From NCBI RefSeq assembly GCF_037414475.1, contig NZ_CP147913.1, forward strand, positions 4,958,001 through 5,022,000: a stretch of 64,000 nucleotides of DNA. The letters are read 5' to 3'. The DNA is from Myxococcus stipitatus. GTDB lineage: Bacteria; Myxococcota; Myxococcia; Myxococcales; Myxococcaceae. Positions 57,199-64,000 of this stretch are shown one piece after another (positions within the stretch are counted from its first letter, which is position 1; each line of letters starts with the position of its first letter). Position numbers and translations under genes: made by a program. Below the pieces are notes generated by a model that did not search any database, was not told the origin of the DNA, and saw only the letters and a list, made by a program, of their open reading frames with translations.

Positions 57199-59964
57199 TC
57201 AGTAGGTCCCCTTCATGCCGAACAGAGGGAGGATGACGGGGATGTTCGAGGGCTTCCGCTCGGGGGCATTGGTGTCGAAGCTGAAGCCGTACTCGTAGGC
57301 CACCACTTCGTTCTGGGCGGACACGTTGAGGATGTCCAGGTAGGCGTCGAGCGTGAAGTCCTCCATGGCCCAGGATTTGGCGACGCGCAGGTCCACGCGG
57401 AAGAAGGAATCCAGCCGCGCGGCCTTGTCCCGGTCCTGCCGCACCCATTGCTGCTCTCCATCGGGCGTGGTGATGACCCGCTGCGTGAGGCTGGTGATTT
57501 CCCCCGCCTCCGGGCGGCCGGTGTTGAAGTGCAGCACCGTGCCCACGGTCCAGTTGTTGCCGAACTTGTAGCTGACCGCCGCGTTGAACACGTGCGCCTG
57601 TTCGAAGGTGAAGGGAAGGGTGACCTTCTCCGCGCCCACCACGCGGTTGTCATCTCCATACCGGTCGATGAGCACGCGGCGCTTGCTCTGCAAGAAGCTG
57701 TAGGAGACCCAGCCGAACCAGTCCTGGCCCAGCGGGTGCCGCGCCATCAGCTCGAAGCCATACGCATATCCACTCGTGGCCGGCTGCGTGTTGCCCACGC
57801 CGCCGCGCCGGCGGTTCTCCGCCACCTGCTCCAGGTCCAGCTCCACCGCGCGGGAGATGGGGTTGTAGAAGACGTCACCGCTCAACTCCAGGCCCTCCAG
57901 GGCCTTCCACTCGGCGCCGACGTCGAGCTGGACTCCCTCCTGGAGTCCGTAGCGCAGGCTCGCGGTGTCCACGGCGGGCAGGTGCAGCAGCACCGTGGGC
58001 GGCTGATGGAACAGCCCCGCGCCGCCCTTCACCACCAGCGAGTCGGTGACGCTGTGACGCACGGACAGGCGCGGCTCCACCACCGTGTGCTGGATGCCCG
58101 GCGACAGGTGATAGCTGTCCAACCGCACACCGGGCTGGAGCACCCACTTGTCCGTGGGCTGCCACGTCACGGACGCATATGCGCCCGAGAACGTCGCCAG
58201 CGACGAGGGCCGCTTGAGCGGGTCGGCCGCGTCGTCCGGGCGCGTGCCAGGCGGGATGCCAGTGCCCGTCATCTTCGTCGCGGCGCGCCGGTGCTCCACA
58301 TCGCCGCCCACGAGGAACTCCAGCGTCTCGTGCAGACGGCGCTTCCAACTCGTGCGCGCGGAGAAGCTCACCTGGTTCATCCCGTACTCGCCCACCTCGT
58401 GGCGGCCCATGCCCGCGCCATTGGGACGCTGGTACGACTCCTCGCCCAACAGGCCCATGGAGTCCGCGCCCACGGTGGCGCCCACCTCGAACTCGCCCTC
58501 CGCGAGCGGATGGAGCAGCCGCAGGTCCGCCCGGTGGAAGCGGGAGATGATGCCGACGCCCAGGTCTCCCTCGAACTCGGTGCCAGGGATGGAGCCCACG
58601 CTGTCGGAGCTGCCCAGGGCGAACAATCGCAGACGCCCCTGGCCCACCTTCTGTTCGATGCGCGCCTGATAGTCCCAGAAGTTGGCGTACACACCCGGTT
58701 CACTCGAGCCCGTCATCAGCTTGGAGCCCACCGTGAGCAGCAGCGCGGAGTAGCTGATGCGGCCCGCGACGCTGACGGAGGTGCCGGTGCTTTCGAACGG
58801 GTACTCGATGAAGCCGCCGCTGTTGAGCAGGTCCGCGTACGCGGTGAAGTGCAGCCGGTCCTCGCGAGGGCGGCTCAGCCGGCCCTCCACCGCGCCCCCC
58901 AGCACGCGGCCGTACTGCACGGGTGGCGCGCCCGGGAAGAAGTCGACGGTGTCGATGAAGTCCGGGTGGACCACCGCGGGCCCCAGCAGCAGGTGGTACA
59001 GCATGGGGATGCGCACGCCATCGAGGAAGAAGCCGGTGGCGGCGGGCTGACTGCCACGCACCACGGGATAGCTGATGCCCGAAGCGAGGCTGCCCACGCC
59101 GGGCATCAGCATGACGACGCGGAAGGGGTCTCCCAGCGTGCCCGGCACCTCGCGAATCTCCTGCTCATGCAAGGTGATGCGGGTCACCTCGGTGCGAGGC
59201 CGGTCATCTCGCACCACCGTCTCGTAGGGGTTCACGCGGCCGGGCTGGAGCCGGTAGATGACCTGGAGGGACTGGCCCTCGGCGAGTGTCTCCTCGAACT
59301 GGCCGGGCTGGTGCCCGGGCGCGCGCACCTCGACCTTGTGCGGACCGGGGCGGAGCTCCAATGTGAAGCGGCCCTCGGTGTCCACGGTGCCCACGGGCTC
59401 GGTGCTGCCATCGACGAAGAGTGTGGCGTCGGCCAGGGCGCGGCGGGTGCCTCGCGCGCGCACTTCTCCGGTGAGTCGCGCGGTGGAGGCGGGGATGGGC
59501 GCGGCGGGGGGCTCGAAGCGGTAGATGAAGGGCAGCCGCACCGCGACGGGCGCACCGGCCAGCGTGGCGGGCGTGAAGCGCAGGGCGGGAGCGGCCTGGA
59601 GCGCGGCCTCCGTGAGCCGGGGCTCCTGGGGCGAGGTGACGACCTTGATTTCGGAGACGGTGCCCTCGGTGCTCACGAGCAGCTCCAGCACGACCTCGCC
59701 CGGGGTGCCCTCCAGGCCCTCGGGCCAGGCGGCGGGTGACGGCGTCACCAGCGTGGGGGGGATGAGCTGGGCTTCGCTTCCCTCGGGGGAGAGGCCCAGG
59801 CGCCGCGCGTCCTCCGCGGAGAGCGAGGGGCCTCCATCCTGGTTCTGGAGCTCGACCTCCACTTCACGCGACTCGGCGGTGGGCGTGGGAAGGCTCTGGG
59901 TCCAGGCAAGGCCTGGCCAGACGGCCAGCAGCAGGACGCAGAAAACACGGTGGTGAAACCTCAT
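57199..59964 (-). CDS. TonB-dependent receptor with N-terminal TonB-C-like domain
   Basis: Protein of 921 aa. Signal peptide (VFCVLLLAVWPGLAW). Residues ~80-155 match the TonB C-terminal fold (GEVVLELLVSTEGTVSEIKV, TEAALQAAPALRFTPATLAG). Next a carboxypeptidase-regulatory-like domain (ARGTRRALADATLFVDG), a plug (PGTLGDPFRVVMLMPGVG, GFFLDGVRIPMLYHLL), and a beta-barrel to the C-terminus with the final strand LPLFGMKGTY. It imports an unknown ligand across the outer membrane; the extra TonB-C domain may self-couple energy transfer. ATG at 59964 has GAGGGGG upstream; an in-frame GTG at 59979 is weaker. Divergent from the GRAS gene across 292 bases. Confidence 0.92.
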   Translation of the reverse strand: MRFHHRVFCVLLLAVWPGLAWTQSLPTPTAESREVEVELQNQDGGPSLSAEDARRLGLSPEGSEAQLIPPTLVTPSPAAWPEGLEGTPGEVVLELLVSTEGTVSEIKVVTSPQEPRLTEAALQAAPALRFTPATLAGAPVAVRLPFIYRFEPPAAPIPASTARLTGEVRARGTRRALADATLFVDGSTEPVGTVDTEGRFTLELRPGPHKVEVRAPGHQPGQFEETLAEGQSLQVIYRLQPGRVNPYETVVRDDRPRTEVTRITLHEQEIREVPGTLGDPFRVVMLMPGVGSLASGISYPVVRGSQPAATGFFLDGVRIPMLYHLLLGPAVVHPDFIDTVDFFPGAPPVQYGRVLGGAVEGRLSRPREDRLHFTAYADLLNSGGFIEYPFESTGTSVSVAGRISYSALLLTVGSKLMTGSSEPGVYANFWDYQARIEQKVGQGRLRLFALGSSDSVGSIPGTEFEGDLGVGIISRFHRADLRLLHPLAEGEFEVGATVGADSMGLLGEESYQRPNGAGMGRHEVGEYGMNQVSFSARTSWKRRLHETLEFLVGGDVEHRRAATKMTGTGIPPGTRPDDAADPLKRPSSLATFSGAYASVTWQPTDKWVLQPGVRLDSYHLSPGIQHTVVEPRLSVRHSVTDSLVVKGGAGLFHQPPTVLLHLPAVDTASLRYGLQEGVQLDVGAEWKALEGLELSGDVFYNPISRAVELDLEQVAENRRRGGVGNTQPATSGYAYGFELMARHPLGQDWFGWVSYSFLQSKRRVLIDRYGDDNRVVGAEKVTLPFTFEQAHVFNAAVSYKFGNNWTVGTVLHFNTGRPEAGEITSLTQRVITTPDGEQQWVRQDRDKAARLDSFFRVDLRVAKSWAMEDFTLDAYLDILNVSAQNEVVAYEYGFSFDTNAPERKPSNIPVILPLFGMKGTY

Positions 59965-60256
59965 GGACCCCCTCAACACCTGAGGACGTGAGAACTGTTA
60001 CCTGGTTGGCACGTCATCAGGGGGGCGCAGGCTCGCCCCTCGGTGCGGGGGAGTCCACATCTTCCGGCAGGGCTTGAGGTGAGTGCTTTCAGCGGAATCC
60101 GGAGGACTCGGAAGCCGGTGGGGGTGCCCGGGCGTGCGGCTGCGTGTGTGACACCTCACGGACAAGGGGCACGAGCGTGTGGCCTGCGTGGAGGCGACTG
60201 GAGGGCACCATTACTGTTGAGGCGGGGCGGGGGACCTGGGGGAAGGAGCGCGGGGT

Positions 60257-61366
60257 ATGCGCACGTCAAAGGATGAGCTGCTCTTTCGGGCGATGGAGCA
60301 CGCGGTCGCGGGCAGGGGTGTGGAGGCGAGGCGGGCGTTGAGCTCGCTGGAGTCGCGGTTGGAGGTGGACGTGGTGCCGGAGGACCTGGGCTACCACCTC
60401 TTCGCGATGGCGGTGGCGCACCGGCTGGAGGGCTCGGGGGCTAGCAATCCCTATCTGAATCCCCGAGTGGAGGAGGGGGGGCGGCAGATAGACCTGTTCC
60501 GTTCGCTGATGACATACATGCCGTTGGCCGCGACGGCGGACGTGCTGGCGAACGCGGTGCTGGTGGAGTTGTTGGGGACGGGGGACGAGGCGACGCTTGT
60601 CGACGTGGGCATCGGGCAGGGGCGGCAGGAGGGGCGGTTGTTGAGGTTGTTGTCGAAGCGGGGGGTGTTGCCGCGCCGGTTGACGGTGGTGGGAGTGGAC
60701 CCGAGCGGCGCGAGCCTCGAGCAGGCGGAGTCCTCGGTGGCGCAGGTGGCGCGCGAGGTGGGTGGGGCGGTGCGCTTTCTCGGCGTGGAGTCGCCGGTGG
60801 AGGGTGTGTCCGAGGCGACGTGGTCAACGTTGCGTGAGCTGCCGGGGCCTCGGGTGGTGAACGCGGCGTTCGCGATGCATCACGTGGCGGAGCAGCCGGG
60901 GCACGCGGGTGCCGCGAGGGATGAGGTGCTCCGGCACTTGCGAGCGTTGGACCCGGTGGGGTTGGTGTTGTGTGAGCCGAACACGGACCACTTCGGGGCT
61001 TCGCCGCTGGTGCGCTTCCAACATGCGTGGCGGCACTTCACCCATGTCTTCCAGTTGCTCGACACGCTGGGGGTACCGAGCGACGAGCGCGCCGCCATCA
61101 AGCGCTTCTTCGGACGCGAGGTGGAGGACGTGGTGGGCACGGTGGATGAGTCGGCGCGTTGTGAGCGGCATGAGACGGCGGCGACGTGGATGGGGCGGCT
61201 GCGCCGGGCGGGGTTCGTTCCGTTGGAATTGTTGGAGCAGGTGCGGCCCGAGGGTGTCCATCCCGCGCTGACGTTGCGGCGAGAGCCGGGCCTCGTGGGG
61301 CTGAGCTGGCGCGACGAGGTGCTGGTGGCGGTGATGGCGGTGCGGCCGGATATCGCGCGGGCGTGA
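60257..61366 (+). CDS. Bacterial GRAS-domain protein
   Basis: Protein of 369 aa resembling plant GRAS proteins (a Rossmann-type methyltransferase fold): VDVGIGQGRQEGRLL (glycine-rich SAM-like loop, cf. plant VHIID), VVNAAFAMHHVAEQ (cf. VNxAxxLHHL), CEPNTDHFG followed by LVRFQHAWRHFTHVFQLLD, FFGREVEDVVG and CERHETAATWMGRLRRAGF (cf. RHE...W). Bacterial GRAS proteins are proposed to be small-molecule methyltransferases. ATG at 60257 has GGAG 9 bases upstream. No gene of a known pathway neighbours it. A block of tandem repeats starts at its stop. Confidence 0.85.
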   Translation: MRTSKDELLFRAMEHAVAGRGVEARRALSSLESRLEVDVVPEDLGYHLFAMAVAHRLEGSGASNPYLNPRVEEGGRQIDLFRSLMTYMPLAATADVLANAVLVELLGTGDEATLVDVGIGQGRQEGRLLRLLSKRGVLPRRLTVVGVDPSGASLEQAESSVAQVAREVGGAVRFLGVESPVEGVSEATWSTLRELPGPRVVNAAFAMHHVAEQPGHAGAARDEVLRHLRALDPVGLVLCEPNTDHFGASPLVRFQHAWRHFTHVFQLLDTLGVPSDERAAIKRFFGREVEDVVGTVDESARCERHETAATWMGRLRRAGFVPLELLEQVRPEGVHPALTLRREPGLVGLSWRDEVLVAVMAVRPDIARA

Positions 61367-61588
61367 GAGGTGGGCGGGGACGAGGGGCGAAGGTTCCGCG
61401 CGCTGTTCGGGCCCGTGCTGCTGATGAAGGCGCAGGCGTGAGAGGTGGGCGGGGACGAGGGGCGAAGGTTCCGCGCGCGCTGTCCGGGCCCGTGCTGCTG
61501 ATGAAGGTGCAGGCGTGAGAGGTGGGCGCGGACGAGGGGCGAGGGTTCCCCGCGCGCGGTCCGGGCTCGAGGCCATGAGGGCGCGGGC
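61361..61588. repeat. Three imperfect ~76-bp tandem repeats
   Basis: Units at 61361-61435, 61436-61512 and 61513-61588 each begin GCGTGAGAGGTGGGCG and contain GGACGAGGGGCGA and GGTTCC; the third is the most diverged. The first unit starts within the last codons and stop of the GRAS gene, so each unit renews a GCGTGA. The rest of the 358-base gap (to 61724) holds no visible gene apart from the cinA ribosome site. Confidence 0.85.
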
Positions 61589-61724
61589 GTGGCCTGTGGA
61601 TGGATGCCACGGGGTGACAGGCGCGGGCCACGGTGGCGCGCGATGTCTGGACGTGGGAGATGGGGAGAAGGAGGCACGCGCGAAGGCGGTGTCTCCGTGC
61701 AGGGAGCCGGGAGGCACGTGCGTG

Positions 61725-62219
61725 ATGGGAGAAGCCCTCGATGATTTGGCGGGGCAGGTGCTGGAGCGCTGCCGCGCGGCCGGTGTGCGGTTGGCGTTGG
61801 CGGAGGCGTGTACCGGCGGGCTGCTCTGCGCGCGGCTGACGGACATCCCGGGAGCCTCCGCTGTGGTGGAGCGTGGCTTCGTTCCGTACTCCCATGAGTC
61901 CAAGGTGGAGCAGCTGGGTGTTCCGCTCGAGTTGCTCCAGGCACACGGCTCGGTGAGCGCGGAGGCGGTGGAGGCGCTCGCGCGGGGTGTGCTGGAGCGC
62001 TCTCGCGCGGACTGGGTCATCGCGGAGACGGGCATCGCGGGGCCGGGAGGTGGCACGCCGCACAAGCCCGTGGGGCTGGCCTTCATCGCGGTGCTTCGCC
62101 GAGGAGGCGCTGCCACGGTGGAGCGCCACGTCTTCACGGGGGACCGGCTTCAAGTGCGCCACGCGGTGGCGGAGCGCGCGCTCGCGTTGTTGCTAGCGCG
62201 AATGACCGTCGAATCGTGA
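61725..62219 (+). CDS. CinA/PncC C-terminal-domain family protein, catalytic Ser missing
   Basis: Protein of 164 aa, stand-alone CinA C-terminal (PncC) type: AEACTGGLLCARLTDIPG, VERGFVPYSHESKVEQLG, GSVSAEAVEALARG, ETGIAGPGGGTPHKPVG. PncC hydrolyses nicotinamide mononucleotide amide with a Ser/Lys pair. The Lys (K60) and nearby Tyr (Y55) are kept, but the nucleophile of the AESCTGG motif is Ala28 here (codon GCG), so the usual mechanism is not possible. ATG at 61725; a GTG at 61722 is nearly equivalent. A hairpin follows the stop. Confidence 0.88.
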   Translation: MGEALDDLAGQVLERCRAAGVRLALAEACTGGLLCARLTDIPGASAVVERGFVPYSHESKVEQLGVPLELLQAHGSVSAEAVEALARGVLERSRADWVIAETGIAGPGGGTPHKPVGLAFIAVLRRGGAATVERHVFTGDRLQVRHAVAERALALLLARMTVES

Positions 62220-62242
62220 ACTGGACGTTCGCCCCGCACTCC

Positions 62243-62260
62243 CGGGTGCCTGGGCACCCG
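62243..62260. terminator. Possible terminator after the CinA gene
   Basis: 7-bp stem CGGGTGC / GCACCCG with loop CTGG, 24 bases after the cinA stop; no T-run. Confidence 0.45.
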
Positions 62261-62309
62261 TCGGGTTACTACTTACGCTCCCCCGGGTCCGTGTGGCGAA
62301 GGAGCGCCG

Positions 62310-62720
62310 GTGTTTCGAATCGACGTCGACGGCGAGCACGCCATCGTGGAGTTCGTCCTGGACGGCTACATCCGAGTCCAGGAGATGGAGTCCTTCGTTG
62401 AGGAACTGGAGAAGGCCACGGCCTCACTCGCGGGGCGCGATATCAAAATCAAGGCGGATGTGAGGACCTTCCGCCCCGCGTCTCCGGAAGCGGCGAACAT
62501 GATTCGGCGCGTCCAGGAGTACGGCCTTCGCTCTGGAGTGGTGCGTGTGGCGGAGTTGGTGGAGAGCGAGCTCGTCGCGCTTCAGCTCAACCGCGTCGCG
62601 GAGAACAGCCACACGGACAAGATTCTGCGCCGCTTCTGGGAGGACGCGCCCGCGCGGCACTGGCTCATTCATGGCGACTCGCCGGAGGGGGCTCGCCCCA
62701 GCTCCCGCCCAACGCCTTGA
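62310..62720 (+). CDS. SpoIIAA/STAS-like protein
   Basis: Protein of 136 aa. A beta-alpha pattern (FRIDVDGEHAIVEFVLDGYI, EELEKATASLAGRDIKIKAD, VRVAELVESELVALQLNR) is reminiscent of the SpoIIAA-like STAS/SEC14-type domain, with a basic tail ending in SSRPTP. No phosphorylatable Ser of the SpoIIAA type can be confidently placed. GTG start at 62310 with GGAG 5 bases upstream. The last 56 bases overlap, in convergent orientation, the end of the outer-membrane efflux gene. Confidence 0.78.
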   Translation: MFRIDVDGEHAIVEFVLDGYIRVQEMESFVEELEKATASLAGRDIKIKADVRTFRPASPEAANMIRRVQEYGLRSGVVRVAELVESELVALQLNRVAENSHTDKILRRFWEDAPARHWLIHGDSPEGARPSSRPTP

Positions 62721-64000
62721 TGAGCCCCACGGCGGACACCATGCGCTGCCCTGTCAGCAGCACCAGCCGCTGCTCCGCGGACAAGAGGGTGGTCTGCGCG
62801 TCGATGACCTGGAGCGCGCTCGCGGTGCCCGCCTTGTATTGATTCGTCAGGATGTCGCGCGCCTGCCGCGCGTAGCCGACCGCCTCGCCCTGGGCCACCA
62901 GCTCCTGTTCGAGCACCCGCAGGGAGACCAGGTTGTCCTCCACGTCCTGGAACGCGGCGAGCACCGTCTGCCGGTAGGCCGCGACGCTCTGCGCATGGAG
63001 GGCGCGTGCCTCGTCCGTCTGGGCCTTGCGAAGCCCGCTGTCGAAGAGGGCCGCCACGAGCTGCGGCCCCAGCGCCCACACCAGGTGCGGCGCGGTGAAC
63101 CACTGCGCCAGGGTGGAGCTGGTGAAGCCACCAGACGCGGACAGGCTCAAGGAGGGAAAGAACGCGGAGATGGCGACGCCAATCTGCTCGTTCGCGGCGG
63201 CGGCGCGGCGCTCGGCCGCGGCGACATCCGGCCTCCGCTCCAGGAGCGTGGACGGAAGCTGCGCGGGGATGGGCGGAGGGACCGCGGTGAGGGGCGCGCG
63301 AGGCAGGGAGAAGCTCGATGCGGGCTCTCCCACGAGCACCGCGATGGCGTGCTCGAGCGTGGCGCGCGCGATTTCGTTGTCCTGCGCCGCGGCCTGCGCG
63401 AGCGCCAACTGCGTCTGCGCCTGGAGCACATCCGACCGGGCCGCCACGCCTTGCGCATAGCGGCTGCGAGTCAGCTCCAGGAAGCGCGCGAAGGCGACCA
63501 CCGTGTCATCGAGCATCCGCTGCGCGCCATCCAGCGCCCGCAGCTGGAAGTAGCTCTGCGCCAGCGTCGCTTGCGCGGAGAGCAGGGCGTTGGCCCAGTC
63601 CGCGCCCGCGGCCTGTTGGCTGAAGCGCGCGCTGGAGACCTGCCGCCGCACCCGTCCCCAGAGGTCCAGCTCCCACGAGGCATCCAGCGACACATCGAAG
63701 ATGTTCGCCTCGGTGGCTTGACCGGCGTTGATGCCACCGGGCTGGTTGCTGCTGCGCCCCGCGCCCCGTGCGCGAGTCGCGGACCCGGACGCGCCCAGGG
63801 TGGGGAACCAGGAGGACTTCGCCTGGGCCACCAGCGCGCGGGCCTGTCGGTAGGCCCCCTCGAACCCGGCCACGGTCTGGTTGGCCTTCGCCACGCGAGC
63901 CTCCAGCGCGTCCAGCTCCGGGATGCCGAACACGCGCCACCAGGAGCCCCGGTCCAGATGGTCGCCGGGCCGCGCGGGCTTCCAACCGTCGCCGCCCTCC
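62665..64000 (-). CDS. Outer-membrane efflux protein (OprM/NodT type), 5' end outside the window
   Basis: At least 445 aa of a TolC-family protein. The frame is open to the right edge and continues upstream of the GTG at 63933 into a segment typical of OprM heads (W-W-R-V-F just before the first helix), so the start is beyond the window. Blocks include WFPTLGASGSATR, DVSLDASWELDLWGRVRR, SYFQLRALDGAQRML, LLERRPDVAAAERR, AFFPSLSLSASGGF and QDVEDNLVSLR. It forms the channel of a tripartite efflux pump; the partner genes must lie outside the window. Confidence 0.92.
   Translation of the reverse strand, partial: EGGDGWKPARPGDHLDRGSWWRVFGIPELDALEARVAKANQTVAGFEGAYRQARALVAQAKSSWFPTLGASGSATRARGAGRSSNQPGGINAGQATEANIFDVSLDASWELDLWGRVRRQVSSARFSQQAAGADWANALLSAQATLAQSYFQLRALDGAQRMLDDTVVAFARFLELTRSRYAQGVAARSDVLQAQTQLALAQAAAQDNEIARATLEHAIAVLVGEPASSFSLPRAPLTAVPPPIPAQLPSTLLERRPDVAAAERRAAAANEQIGVAISAFFPSLSLSASGGFTSSTLAQWFTAPHLVWALGPQLVAALFDSGLRKAQTDEARALHAQSVAAYRQTVLAAFQDVEDNLVSLRVLEQELVAQGEAVGYARQARDILTNQYKAGTASALQVIDAQTTLLSAEQRLVLLTGQRMVSAVGLIKALGGSWGEPPPASRHE

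Noticed and set aside
60004-60020. TTGGCACG upstream of the GRAS gene
   Set aside because: The -24 part fits, but GG occupies the -12 position where GC is required, and it is about 240 bases from the gene.
61361-61588. CRISPR array
   Set aside because: The units are about 76 bases, abut each other without spacers, and no cas gene is present.

Overview
The window is high-GC DNA whose gene content points to a myxobacterium of the Myxococcus/Corallococcus type. The indicators are a SitA-like lipoprotein toxin with its immunity gene, a glycosyl hydrolase ending in a MYXO-CTERM-like sorting signal, a sigma-70 factor of the Myxococcales-specific kind, a bacterial GRAS protein, many lipoproteins, and frequent GTG/TTG starts with ATGA/GTGA overlaps. 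All assignments come from reading the sequence and recalling family motifs; no database search was run. No tRNA, rRNA, CRISPR array, transposase or integrase gene was seen.

Layout. 1-6318: a tandem array A-B-A-B-A, where A is an exported ankyrin-repeat protein and B is a membrane-anchored Cys-rich protein. A conserved 6-bp stem-loop lies just before each B start, and each B-to-A junction is an ATGA overlap. 6315-8774: a paraoxonase-like lactonase and a Spo0M-HEAT protein. 8955-13561: a small conflict region with a possible effector/lipoprotein pair, a divergent lipoprotein, and a SitA5-type AHH-nuclease toxin followed by its imm11-family immunity gene. 13671-25460: mostly housekeeping genes, namely a metallophosphatase, sigma factor, alanine racemase, LpxL-type acyltransferase, M1 aminopeptidase lipoprotein, enoyl-CoA hydratase, PRPP synthetase, an overlapping phosphoribosyltransferase/hydrolase/archease trio, oligoribonuclease and a single-domain response regulator. 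25651-27195: a MatB-like acyl-CoA synthetase.

27434-45180 is the most striking region, a co-directional unit of about 17.7 kb. It encodes a membrane-fusion protein, an ABC ATPase, four tandem paralogous double-size MacB/FtsX permeases, a second ATPase, a fifth permease, a sigma54-dependent NtrC-type regulator and a histidine kinase with almost no external loop. A sigma54 promoter with exact GG-N10-GC spacing lies just before the first gene. A 9-bp inverted repeat sits 150-215 bp upstream of the predicted transcription start, where an enhancer-binding site would be expected. The encoded regulator is therefore the likely activator of its own efflux operon.

45181-64000: a small membrane protein, a serine hydrolase with TPR-like tail, a beta-propeller/cytochrome c protein, a lipoprotein bracketed by 22-bp direct repeats, a GH15-like glucoamylase, an alpha/beta-hydrolase lipoprotein, an H1-like basic protein, a TonB-dependent receptor carrying its own TonB-C-like domain with a coupled lipoprotein, a GRAS-domain protein followed by three ~76-bp tandem repeats, a CinA/PncC homologue lacking the catalytic serine, a SpoIIAA-like protein, and a partial outer-membrane efflux protein running off the right edge.
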